From JADHLJ01 sp038118725 (GTDB taxonomy: Bacteria; Pseudomonadota; Alphaproteobacteria; Thalassobaculales; Thalassobaculaceae), in assembly GCA_038118725.1 (NCBI GenBank), contig JAYOIK010000019.1:1-64000 (forward strand): a stretch of 64,000 nt of DNA, in the 5' to 3' direction. The position numbers were made by a program, and so were the translations under genes. The notes beneath the pieces are model-generated. The model made no database searches, was not told where the DNA came from, and was given only the letters and a program-made list of their open reading frames with translations. Shown here one piece after another: positions 16,555 through 24,570 of the stretch. How positions within the stretch are numbered: the stretch's first letter is position 1; every line of letters starts with the position of its first letter.

Positions 16555-17379
16555 TCAACGAGAGCCAATCAAACCCTTGTTTCCGATCGTCGCGTCGGTG
16601 AGGTGAACCAGCACCTTGGCTATCTCCGTGGACGCCTCGACGCGAACCGGGATCCAAAATCGTGATCCATCGACCTGGGCGATCCAGAACTGGATTACCG
16701 GCGGCGGTGTATCGCTTCCGAACCAGGATTTCTTGTACGCCCCGGCCAGGGTTTCGTAGCGAGCCTCGCATTTTTCCGCCGGCCCGGAATAGCTGGAGAA
16801 CCGATTGGCGGATAGGACCTCCGAGCCCAGATGGTTCAGATGAACATCCGTTCGAACCTTGCCGTTATACACCCGGGCGGTGCCGCCGCAGGCGTCTTGG
16901 GGGCTAGCCCTGGTGGCGGCGGCGACGACGGCCGCCATTGGGTCGAGGCTGTCCATCCGCAGGTCATCGGGAACCGGGTCGCGTTCATCCAAGGGGATCG
17001 GCGGCTCCACCGTCCAAACCGGCGCGGCCTCTGGTTTCGTGGATCCCTTGATCCGTCGAGACTTTCCCCGATAGCTGGACGTGATCGCGAACTCCCGCGC
17101 CCCGGACCTGGTCTCAAGAGGACCCGTGCCATGGGCATGGGATTGAAAAGGAAACAGGTATTCCAGAAAGCCGATGGATTTCCCCGAGGTGGAAAGCTCA
17201 TAGGCACCCCCTGAAACCGAAATTTTCGCTTCGATTTCAACCGCCGAGATTCCGCCGTAATAGGCTTCGTATGTCAGGCGCGCGGCGGCGTTCTCCGCCG
17301 CGTCGACCTCCGAGGTCTGAGCCAGGGCGCCCGTGGTTAGCGCGATAACGCCGACAATCCAATATCCTCGAGAGTTCAT
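16555..17379 (-). CDS. DUF3108 domain-containing exported protein
   Basis: A 274-residue protein starting MNSRGYWIVGVIALTTGALA, a signal peptide, followed by a DUF3108-type domain with LTYEAYYGGISAVEIEAKIS near the front. DUF3108 proteins are periplasmic and beta-rich, with no proven role. I start at 17379 rather than further upstream because the signal peptide begins there; the longer frame runs through the neighbouring gene. It follows that gene by 19 bp and is probably co-transcribed. Confidence 0.82.
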   Translation of the reverse strand: MNSRGYWIVGVIALTTGALAQTSEVDAAENAAARLTYEAYYGGISAVEIEAKISVSGGAYELSTSGKSIGFLEYLFPFQSHAHGTGPLETRSGAREFAITSSYRGKSRRIKGSTKPEAAPVWTVEPPIPLDERDPVPDDLRMDSLDPMAAVVAAATRASPQDACGGTARVYNGKVRTDVHLNHLGSEVLSANRFSSYSGPAEKCEARYETLAGAYKKSWFGSDTPPPVIQFWIAQVDGSRFWIPVRVEASTEIAKVLVHLTDATIGNKGLIGSR

Positions 17380-17398
17380 GAAATCCGTTTTGATGTCG

Positions 17399-17815
17399 TC
17401 AGGGTTGGATCTTCCAGGTTCCGTCGGGTTGTCGGCACGCCACGCCATAAGCTTGTTCGGTTCGACCATCGATAATGATCTGTTTCTGGAACTCTCGGCA
17501 ATATGGTTTTGCCGTCGGCGCGGGGGCTGGGGTGATCTCGCGCGGGGGCTCGACGTAAACGACGCGCGGTGGCGGGGACCAGGGACGTGGCCAGTAGTGG
17601 GGGGGCGCGGCGCGGCGCGCGTGATGTCGCGAGCGGTGACGATGACGCCAAGGGTCGCGATATCCGCCGTGTGCATGCCAACCCGAGTGGTATATCGAAC
17701 CGACCGAGATGGACACCGAGGAACCACCGGCGAGCGCCGGGCCGGCGGCGAGGCCGATCACGCCAAAAATGGTCGCCGCGAAAACGAACAATCCCAACGA
17801 TACCTTTAAGCGCAT
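17399..17815 (-). CDS. Exported His/Arg/Pro-rich protein with surface-antigen-like C-terminus
   Basis: A 138-residue protein with a signal peptide ending near ALAGG (about residue 30). The middle is rich in His, Arg, Trp and Pro (HRHRSRHHARRAAPPHYWPR). The end, YCREFQKQIIIDGRTEQAYG then ACRQPDGTWKI, matches the C-terminal motif shared by 17-kDa surface antigen-like proteins; its two cysteines could form a disulfide. GGAGGGATAG precedes the ATG. It is probably first in an operon with the DUF3108 gene; metal binding is possible but unproven. Confidence 0.75.
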   Translation of the reverse strand: MRLKVSLGLFVFAATIFGVIGLAAGPALAGGSSVSISVGSIYHSGWHAHGGYRDPWRHRHRSRHHARRAAPPHYWPRPWSPPPRVVYVEPPREITPAPAPTAKPYCREFQKQIIIDGRTEQAYGVACRQPDGTWKIQP

Positions 17816-17960
17816 CTATCCCTCCACCTAGTCGACCGGCGGGCGATTTCGCCCGGACATGATGATAAACGGCCGACCCTTGCGAATCCGTCGCATCATG
17901 CCGTGAAAAATCGGGCGAAAACGTGGCAAGGGAATCACAAAACCGTTGGCCATGGCTTAT

Positions 17961-18000
17961 CCCAAAAGGAAACGGGGGCGTCGTTTCCGATCGCCCCCGT
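17961..18000 (-). terminator. Rho-independent terminator of ahcY
   Basis: On the minus strand ACGGGGGCG (18000-17992) pairs with CGCCCCCGT (17980-17972) around an 11-base loop, followed by TTCCTTTTGG. It starts 25 bp after the ahcY stop and is well placed to end that transcript. Confidence 0.8.
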
Positions 18001-18024
18001 CGTCTCGTCGCTTCGTCGGATACT

Positions 18025-19320
18025 TTAGTAGCGATAGGTTTCCGCCTTGAAAGGGCCCTCGGGCGACACGCCGATATACGAGGCTTGTTCCTCCGACATC
18101 TTGGTGAGTTTCGCGCCAACCCGCGCGAGATGCAGCTCGGCGACTTTCTCGTCCAGCGCCTTGGGCAGCACGTAGACCTTCTTTTCGTACTTGTCGGCAC
18201 TACCCCACAGCTCGATCTGGGCAAGCACCTGGTTGGTGAAGGACGCGCTCATCACGAAGCTCGGATGCCCGGTGGCGCAGCCGAGATTGACCAGGCGCCC
18301 CTCGGCCAAAAGCAGGATCCGCTTGCCGTCGGGGAACTCGATCTCGTCGACCTGCGGCTTAACGTTGTGCCACTTGTAATTCTTCAACGCATCGACCTGA
18401 ATCTCGGTGTCGAAATGACCGATATTGCAAACGATGGCTCGGTCCTTCATCTGCCGCATATGGTCGACGGTGATGATGTCCTTGTTGCCGGTGGCCGTGA
18501 CGAAGATGTCGGCCTTGGGCGCGTAGTCATCCATCGTCGAGACTTCGTAACCTTCCATCGCGGCCTGGAGCGCGCAAATCGGGTCCACCTCGGTGACGAT
18601 CACCCGGGCGCCGCCGTTGCGAAGGCTCGCGGCGGAACCCTTGCCGACATCGCCGAAACCGTTCACCACGGCGATCTTGCCCGAGAGCATCACGTCGGTC
18701 GCGCGGCGGATGCCGTCCGTCAGACTCTCGCGGCAGCCATAGAGGTTGTCGAATTTCGACTTGGTCACACTGTCATTGACGTTGAAAGCCGGCACCATCA
18801 GGGAGCCCTCGGCCTCCATCTCGTTCAAGCGAAGCACGCCGGTGGTGGTTTCCTCGGAAACGCCCCTAACATCGGCCATCAATTGCGGATAGTCCTCGTG
18901 CATGATCTTGGTGAGATCGCCGCCATCATCCAACAGCATGTTCGGGCGCCATCCGTCGGGGGCCTCGATGGTCTGGTGGATGCACCACTCGTATTCTTCC
19001 TCCGTCTCGCCCTTCCAGGCGAAGACCGGAATGCCGGCGGCGGCGATGGCGGCGGCCGCGTGGTCCTGGGTCGAAAAGATATTGCAGGAGCTCCAGCGGA
19101 TTTCCGCGCCCAGATGGACCAGGGTCTCGATGAGAACCGCCGTCTGGATGGTCATGTGCAGACAGCCGGTGATGCGCGCGCCGGCGAGCGGTTTCTTGGA
19201 GCCGTATTCGTCCCGCACGGCCATCAGGCCAGGCATCTCGGTCTCGGCGATCGCGATCTCGCGACGTCCCCATTCGGCAAGCGAAATATCGGCGACTTTG
19301 TAGTCGGTGAATTCAGCCAT
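18025..19320 (-). CDS. ahcY: Adenosylhomocysteinase
   Basis: A 431-residue enzyme that splits S-adenosylhomocysteine into adenosine and homocysteine, keeping SAM-dependent methylation running. The NAD site GFGDVGKG, the opening DYKVADISLAEWGRREI and the C-terminal KAETYRY are diagnostic. The ATG at 19320 has GAGGA upstream; longer readings are artefacts. In relatives ahcY directly follows the PTS genes; here about 6.3 kb of other genes lies between. No SAH riboswitch fold was recognised in the leader. Confidence 0.97.
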   Translation of the reverse strand: MAEFTDYKVADISLAEWGRREIAIAETEMPGLMAVRDEYGSKKPLAGARITGCLHMTIQTAVLIETLVHLGAEIRWSSCNIFSTQDHAAAAIAAAGIPVFAWKGETEEEYEWCIHQTIEAPDGWRPNMLLDDGGDLTKIMHEDYPQLMADVRGVSEETTTGVLRLNEMEAEGSLMVPAFNVNDSVTKSKFDNLYGCRESLTDGIRRATDVMLSGKIAVVNGFGDVGKGSAASLRNGGARVIVTEVDPICALQAAMEGYEVSTMDDYAPKADIFVTATGNKDIITVDHMRQMKDRAIVCNIGHFDTEIQVDALKNYKWHNVKPQVDEIEFPDGKRILLLAEGRLVNLGCATGHPSFVMSASFTNQVLAQIELWGSADKYEKKVYVLPKALDEKVAELHLARVGAKLTKMSEEQASYIGVSPEGPFKAETYRY

Positions 19321-19393
19321 GTGTCCTCGCTGGTGTCGGGCCGGACGCGCGGAAGTTAAAAGGGCGCTGAACCGGCGAAAATGCTGGACGTGG

Positions 19394-19422
19394 CGTATAG
19401 CAAGCAACGCCCCTCTGGGCAA
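19394..19422 (-). promoter_or_regulatory. Possible sigma-70 promoter of ahcY
   Basis: On the minus strand TTGCCC (19422-19417) and TATACG (19399-19394) are separated by 17 bases, about 75 bp before the ahcY start. Spacing is ideal and both boxes are near consensus, but this is a visual match only. Confidence 0.4.
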
Positions 19423-19453
19423 GGGGCGGACACTGAACCCAGTGTGGTGGCGC

Positions 19454-20309
19454 CTAGGCCACCACCGTATCAAAAAAGCCGCTGGGTCGATTTAGCGAAT
19501 CCGCGAGTACCGCAAGCGCTACCTCGCTGAAATCCGCGTTCGGTCTCGGTTCGAGATCGAAGTTGCCGTATGCATCATGGCCGCGAACCAGCATCGCCGC
19601 GTCACCACCTCGTGATTGACGCGTGTCGGTGGAGATGTAGCGAAAAACCAGTCCGACGCGGTCGAAACTCGCTTGGTTTGGCCGACCTCCATGTACCAGA
19701 TGGCCATGATGGACCGAGAACTCCCCCGGCTCGAGGACAAGGTTCGCGATATCCCGATCTTGGATGTCCAGGGTCAATTCCTATTCATAGGCGAGTAGGT
19801 TGTCGCTGGTCTTGTTCGCTTGTTCATCCCGAGAGGCAAATCCGGTGCGACCATGAACGATATCACGCATGACGTGGGTGCCTCTTACGGCTTGCATGCA
19901 CCCACTTTCCAAGGTCGACGGTGTCAACGCCAATCAGATGTTAACGATGTTGTCGACCGGTGAAAGTTCCCAATACGGTGTGTCTTGGTGCCAGCAAACA
20001 TATTTACCGGTCCGCGCGGTTTTGACGAAGAAGTCGGACGACCACAAAAGTATATCCGGACCGATCGCGGCTTCAACGATGTCGAGCAAAAAAGGGTTGT
20101 GCGCGACCGCGTCGACCCATGTCGAAACCAAAAAGGGGTTTGATATAGATCTCCCTGCCGCGCGTTTGCCGCGCCCGTGCTTGGAAACTTTCGTAATGTT
20201 CGGCGAGTTCTCCGGCTTCCCGGGGCTCGAACAATCGGATCGGCCAAACCACCCCGTCTCTTTGATATGTTTCGCGAAATGCCGAGAAGTCGAACGAGGC
20301 GTGAGGCAT
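19454..20309 (-). pseudogene. Phytanoyl-CoA dioxygenase (PhyH) family pseudogene
   Basis: From the ATG at 20309 the frame gives a normal PhyH N-terminus (FRETYQRDGVVWPIRLF) up to IYIKPLF. A five-base A run on the plus strand (20130-20134) then shifts the frame by one; removing one A gives KPLLVSTWVDAVAHNPFLLD. The frame continues through the Fe-binding CWHQDTPYW, meets TGA at 19936-19934 where the family has Trp (IVNI then LALTPSTLESGCM), meets TAG at 19783-19781 (AYE then ELTLDI), and ends with the distal histidine motif VHHGHLVHGG at 19454. All active-site parts survive, so decay seems recent. Two stops plus one frameshift make a functional product very unlikely. Confidence 0.88.
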
Positions 20310-20429
20310 GACGAGCTCCGGGGCGAGGTGGATCTCAGTTGAAGCGCAATCCAGAAGGTTGTCGCGCCGAATCCCGACCTCAATGCCGCGAACGGAACAA
20401 TCGTGGCGCGAATTCCATGGCCGGATGTG

Positions 20430-20458
20430 TTGACAGTGATCTTGCCCCGGAATACCAG
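20430..20458 (+). promoter_or_regulatory. Possible promoter of the aminotransferase operon
   Basis: A perfect TTGACA (20430-20435) is followed after 17 bases by TACCAG (20453-20458), 37 bp before the aminotransferase start. The -35 box is ideal, the -10 box weak. Confidence 0.4.
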
Positions 20459-20494
20459 AGCCCAAGACGCCTTCGCGCGGAAGGATTTTCGATT

Positions 20495-21670
20495 ATGCGA
20501 CTATCAAAATACGTCTCCGGAATGGCCGGCGGCGAAGAGGCTGGTGCCTGGGCAATCCACGGCACCGCCCGACGCCGGCAACGCGCGGGAGAGGATCTTT
20601 TGGTCCTGTCCATAGGCGATCACGACTTCACGACCGATCAACGTATCGTCGAAGCCACGATTGAGTCTTTGCGGGATGGGAATCATCACTACACGCCTTC
20701 AATCGGCTTCCAGCCATTGCGCGAGGCGGCGGCGAGTTTCCATGCCAATGTGATCGGAGAGACTGTCGGCGTCGAGAACGTCGCGATCGTCCCGGGGGCG
20801 CAATGTGGTGTGTTTACCGCCGCGCAATGCGTGCTTGATCCTGGCGACGAGGTTATCGGCTTTGATCCGATGTATGTGACCTATCTCGGAGCTCTGGAGG
20901 CGCGAGGGGCCAGGGTTGTTCAGGTTCCGCTGTCGCCCGAGGATGGTTTTTTGCCCGATCCGGCCAAGGTGAGAGCGGCGCTAACGCCAAGAACCAAGGC
21001 TATCATGCTGAATACCCCGAACAATCCGACGGGGGTGGTATATCCGCGCGAAACGCTCGAGGCATTGGCGGATATATGCAAGGAGCATGATCTCTGGATG
21101 ATCTCCGACGAGGTCTATTGCACCATGTGCTATGGACGCCCCCATGTGTCGCCGCGCACGCTGGGCGGCATGGCGGAGAGGACGATATCCGTTTACAGCC
21201 TCTCGAAAAGCCATGCGATGACAGGGTTTCGCATGGGATGGATGGTCGCTTCCAAGGACGCGATCGATGCCGCCGACGACGTTGTCAGTTCGATGATGTT
21301 CGGCGCGGCACCTTTTATTCAGCACGCCGCGCTTACGGCGCTTACGGATGCCGTGGACACGGTGGAAACCATACGGGCACGTTATCGTGCCCGTCGCGAC
21401 CTCATTTGCGACGCGTTGGCGGCGGTGCCCAAGATTCATATTCGAAAGCCAGATGCCGGTATGTTTCTTATGATCGATATCCGCGAAACGGGTTGGAATG
21501 CCATCGACTTCGCATGGAAACTGCTCGAGGAACAGCGGCTCGCGCTTTTGCCAGGCGAAGGCTTTGGCAAGCAACTTACGGGGCATCTCCGTCTAAGCTA
21601 CGGCGCCGGCGACGAGACCTTGATCGAGGCGGCGCGTCGCTTGTCGGCGTTCGTGCAAAAAAATGGCTGA
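20495..21670 (+). CDS. Class I/II aminotransferase, AruH-like (arginine:pyruvate transaminase type)
   Basis: A 391-residue PLP enzyme. The Schiff-base lysine is Lys238 in SLSKSHAMTGFRMGW; NTPNNPTG (173-180) and SDEVY (204-208) complete the cofactor site. By recall the blocks PGAQCGVFTAAQCVLDPGDE and HDLWMISDEVY match AruH of Pseudomonas aeruginosa, the first enzyme of the arginine transaminase route, better than AspC. I start at 20495, where GGAAGGA lies nine bases upstream. The stop overlaps the next start by 8 bp. A ureohydrolase nearby fits arginine use; a glycan-amino-sugar role is the alternative given the next two genes. Confidence 0.8.
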   Translation: MRLSKYVSGMAGGEEAGAWAIHGTARRRQRAGEDLLVLSIGDHDFTTDQRIVEATIESLRDGNHHYTPSIGFQPLREAAASFHANVIGETVGVENVAIVPGAQCGVFTAAQCVLDPGDEVIGFDPMYVTYLGALEARGARVVQVPLSPEDGFLPDPAKVRAALTPRTKAIMLNTPNNPTGVVYPRETLEALADICKEHDLWMISDEVYCTMCYGRPHVSPRTLGGMAERTISVYSLSKSHAMTGFRMGWMVASKDAIDAADDVVSSMMFGAAPFIQHAALTALTDAVDTVETIRARYRARRDLICDALAAVPKIHIRKPDAGMFLMIDIRETGWNAIDFAWKLLEEQRLALLPGEGFGKQLTGHLRLSYGAGDETLIEAARRLSAFVQKNG

Positions 21671-22361
21671 GAAGACGCATATGGCGACCCCGGATCGAGC
21701 CAAGCTGATCGGTGGTGTTTGGCTGCCAGAAGAAGAAACCCATCTTGTGGACATAATGTTGAATAATCCGCGTGGCACGGTTTTGCGCGACGGCAAGGCC
21801 ACGTATCAGTTTCATAAGATTGATGCTTGCGTGACAAGATTACCGCCGACGCGTCGACGCGTGTGCATCGATGTCGGAGGTCATGTCGGGCTTTGGTCGA
21901 TGTGGCTCGCGCGGGCATTTGGTCAAGTTCATGCATTTGAACCCGCCGCCCGTCATGCTGACCTGTTTCGGCACAATGTTCCGGATGGGAATGTAACGTT
22001 GCACGAGGTCGCCCTCGGCGAGGAACCTGGAGTTTGTGAGGTTCGCTGGCACGGCGAGTCATCTGGTGACGCCTTTATCGAACCGGGTGTCGGCGACGTG
22101 GAAGTTCGAACATTGGATTCCTTTGGCTTCACCAAAGTCGATTTCATCAAGATCGACGTTGAAGGCTTCGAACTACAGGTCGTCGCGGGCGGACGCGAAA
22201 CATTGATGAGAAACCGACCGATGGTTTGCGTTGAACAGAAAGGCAGGGAAGCGCGGAATTTTGGCGCCGACCCGAAAGGCGCGCTCGACTTCCTCTTGGG
22301 CCTTGGCATGAGAGAATTGGTCGAGATTCACGGCGATCATATATTGGACTGGCCCGAGTGA
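21663..22361 (+). CDS. FkbM family methyltransferase
   Basis: A 232-residue SAM-dependent O-methyltransferase. Motifs in order: CIDVGGHVGLWSMWLARAFG (about 68-87), HAFEPAARHADLF, and VDFIKIDVEGFELQVV, which is the FkbM signature. Members methylate sugars, polyketides or other hydroxyls. It overlaps the aminotransferase gene by 8 bp and is followed 12 bp later by a glycosyltransferase, so a sugar acceptor is likely but not shown. Confidence 0.87.
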   Translation: MAEKTHMATPDRAKLIGGVWLPEEETHLVDIMLNNPRGTVLRDGKATYQFHKIDACVTRLPPTRRRVCIDVGGHVGLWSMWLARAFGQVHAFEPAARHADLFRHNVPDGNVTLHEVALGEEPGVCEVRWHGESSGDAFIEPGVGDVEVRTLDSFGFTKVDFIKIDVEGFELQVVAGGRETLMRNRPMVCVEQKGREARNFGADPKGALDFLLGLGMRELVEIHGDHILDWPE

Positions 22362-22373
22362 AGCGGAGGGGAT

Positions 22374-23135
22374 GTGGGCTTCGGCGATGACATTATGACT
22401 ACCGCCCGGGTTCGGGCGTTGCATAAGCAAACACCGGTCAAGGTTCTCATCACTGGAATTGATGGAAAACCTCGTTGGTCGGAGGTTTGGGAAAACAATC
22501 CCAAGATCGCCCGAGACCGCGCGAGCGCTGGGCAAACTTTGCGCGACGGCCCCGGCGCACGGCCGCACCTCGATTATCAACGCATGACCCGGGATCGCTT
22601 TTTCTTCAACAAAGTCACGCTGGAGCCGGGAGAGATCTTCCTGACGGATGCCGAAAAGGCGCTCGCCCGTTCCGTTATTGTCGTCGAACCCCACGTAAAG
22701 GCCGGCGCTAGTCCGAACAAGGACTGGGGGTTTGAGCGTTTCCAAGAACTTGTGAAGGCGCGCCCTGAACTGCCTTGGTTGCAATGTGATCACGGGAGTC
22801 GGCTTTTGGAGGGCGTTGAGGTCGTCCCGACCCGGAGTTTTCGGGAAGCTTGCGGCGTGTTGTCGGGAGCGCGGGCGGCGGTCCTACCCGAGGGCGGGAT
22901 GCACCATGCGGCGGCGGCGCTCGGTGTTCCCGCCGTTGTAATCTTTGGCGCGTACATCCCGCCGTCGATCACCGGGTATGACATGCATGTAAACTTATCG
23001 CGAGACGTGCCAGAGGTCGTCGGTTTCAATCGGTCCGAACCACGCGCGCAATCGGCCTTGGCAAACATTGCGATTGATGAAGTTCTGAGTGGCTTGGCGA
23101 AGATCCTAAAGCCAAGAACGGCTGGCGGAGCCTAG
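22374..23135 (+). CDS. Glycosyltransferase family 9 (heptosyltransferase-like) protein
   Basis: A 253-residue protein beginning VGFGDDIMTTARVRALHKQT, a GT9-like N-terminus, with LPEGGMHHAAAALGVPAVVI near the end, where ADP-heptose transferases bind the nucleotide sugar. It is about 70-100 residues shorter than full LPS heptosyltransferases. The start is GTG with GGAGGGG upstream. It is third in the aminotransferase-FkbM-GT operon and its last four bases overlap the convergent GNAT gene. Confidence 0.75.
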   Translation: MGFGDDIMTTARVRALHKQTPVKVLITGIDGKPRWSEVWENNPKIARDRASAGQTLRDGPGARPHLDYQRMTRDRFFFNKVTLEPGEIFLTDAEKALARSVIVVEPHVKAGASPNKDWGFERFQELVKARPELPWLQCDHGSRLLEGVEVVPTRSFREACGVLSGARAAVLPEGGMHHAAAALGVPAVVIFGAYIPPSITGYDMHVNLSRDVPEVVGFNRSEPRAQSALANIAIDEVLSGLAKILKPRTAGGA

Positions 23136-23611
23136 AGCCACTTCAGCATATCCATTGATGTGGGCGCGTCGTAGCCGTCATGGGTTGAGCGGCCGATCTC
23201 CCTGAAACCAAGACGCTCGAACAGCGCGATGTTCTTCCGTAGAGCCAGACGCACTCCGAGAGATACGCCCCTCAGGTCCCGCCGGGCTGCTTCGGTTTCC
23301 ACGGCTTGGACCAAAACTTCGGCATACCCGCGACGTCTTTGGCGCGGATGGACAGCGAGACGATCCAAGTAGAGCAAGCCGTCTTTCACGGTCGCGCAGA
23401 CGCATGCGGCAACATGCTGATCCTTGACAATGCCTAGGATAACGCCATTTTCGGCCTTGGCCGTTATGCTCTCGACGGTCTCCCCAAGCGCTCCGGATTC
23501 GGGTTTCAGCACGCCGCGATATTCCTCGAACGCGGCATGAATGGTCGCGACGATATCCCGCGGATCGTGATTTACCGCGAATAGATCCTGGACGTCGACT
23601 TGCTCGGTCAT
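23132..23611 (-). CDS. GNAT family N-acetyltransferase
   Basis: A 159-residue acetyltransferase with the acetyl-CoA loop RLAVHPRQRRRGYAEVLVQA in the middle and ALRKNIALFERLGFREIG near the end. The ATG at 23611 overlaps the TGA of the ureohydrolase gene as ATGA, which sets the start. Position suggests an amine or amino-acid substrate in the same route, but GNAT substrates cannot be read from sequence. Confidence 0.87.
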   Translation of the reverse strand: MTEQVDVQDLFAVNHDPRDIVATIHAAFEEYRGVLKPESGALGETVESITAKAENGVILGIVKDQHVAACVCATVKDGLLYLDRLAVHPRQRRRGYAEVLVQAVETEAARRDLRGVSLGVRLALRKNIALFERLGFREIGRSTHDGYDAPTSMDMLKWL

Positions 23612-24549
23612 TGCCTCGTGGCCACGCGGTCCGCGAGGAGACAAAGAATTTCATACATCAGCGTCGCGCCCGCCAAGGCGGTAACCTGAGCGTGATCGAA
23701 AGGCGGGGAGACCTCAACGAGATCAGCGCCGACGAAATCCAGGCCCCGCAAGCCGCGAACCAAACGTTGCGCTTCACGGCTTGTAAGGCCGCCAATTTCG
23801 GGCGTGCCCGTACCCGGCGCATGGACTGGGTCCAGGGCATCTATGTCGAAGGACAGATAGACTGGTCCCGTGCCGATCACTCGGCGGGCTTCGGCGATCG
23901 TCTCGTCGATGCCGATTTCCTCGATCTCGTGCATGAATAGCACCCGCATGCCGGCATCACGCGAATATTCCCAACCATCGGTAAAGTTTTGCGCGCCTCG
24001 GATACCTATCTGAATTGTCCGCTTTGGGTCGATCACACCGGCTTCAACGGCCCGGCGAAAGGGGGCGCCATGGTGGAACTTGGAGCCGTGGAAGGCATCC
24101 CATGTATCCGTGTGAGCATCGATATGGATCAATCCGACCGGATGTTTGGCGCCCACCGCGCGCAGGATCGGGAAGCTTATGGAGTGATCCCCGCCCGCCG
24201 CCAAGGGAATTGCTCCGGCAGATACAACGCGCCTGAAGAACGCGGTGATGTCGTCATTGGCCGCGTCAATATCGTGGATCGCCGAAAACGGCACGTCGCC
24301 GATGTCTCCCACGCGTGCCAAGGAATATGGATCCACACCGGTGACGGGGTGAATGCTTCTGGTCATTGACGACGCATTGCGGATTTCCCGAGGTCCGTGT
24401 CGGGCGCCTGGTCGATTGGTTACACCGCCGTCGTAGGGGACGCCCGCTATCGCGATATCCAACCCGTCGGGAGCAGGTTGGAAAGGGCGCATCATGAAGG
24501 TCGCAATGCCGGTGAAACGTAGCGCCGGCGGGGTATCCTGATCTGTCAT
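23608..24549 (-). CDS. speB: Agmatinase / guanidinobutyrase family ureohydrolase
   Basis: A 313-residue member of the arginase-agmatinase family. The binuclear manganese ligands are in place: His122 in GGDHS, Asp144/His146/Asp148 in IDAHTDT, and SFDIDALDP near residue 232. It releases urea from agmatine, guanidinobutyrate or a related guanidine. With two aminotransferases close by, one AruH-like, guanidinobutyrase activity in arginine transamination is attractive; agmatinase is the default annotation. It is the second gene of an operon aminotransferase-ureohydrolase-GNAT. Confidence 0.85.
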   Translation of the reverse strand: MTDQDTPPALRFTGIATFMMRPFQPAPDGLDIAIAGVPYDGGVTNRPGARHGPREIRNASSMTRSIHPVTGVDPYSLARVGDIGDVPFSAIHDIDAANDDITAFFRRVVSAGAIPLAAGGDHSISFPILRAVGAKHPVGLIHIDAHTDTWDAFHGSKFHHGAPFRRAVEAGVIDPKRTIQIGIRGAQNFTDGWEYSRDAGMRVLFMHEIEEIGIDETIAEARRVIGTGPVYLSFDIDALDPVHAPGTGTPEIGGLTSREAQRLVRGLRGLDFVGADLVEVSPPFDHAQVTALAGATLMYEILCLLADRVATRQ

Positions 24550-24570
24550 ATCCGTGGACTTTCCATCACC

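Noticed and set aside
17923..19359. A 478-codon plus-strand ORF opposite ahcY
   Set aside because: It exists because ahcY is GC-rich at third positions; ahcY itself is unmistakable.
19321..19453. An SAH-type riboswitch ahead of ahcY
   Set aside because: Only a short GC hairpin is present; the conserved core of known SAH or SAM/SAH riboswitches was not recognised.
14498..19936. Stop-codon recoding as an explanation for the in-frame TAG and TGA codons
   Set aside because: TAG, TGA and TAA end many intact genes here, and the PhyH gene also has a frameshift; mutation is simpler.
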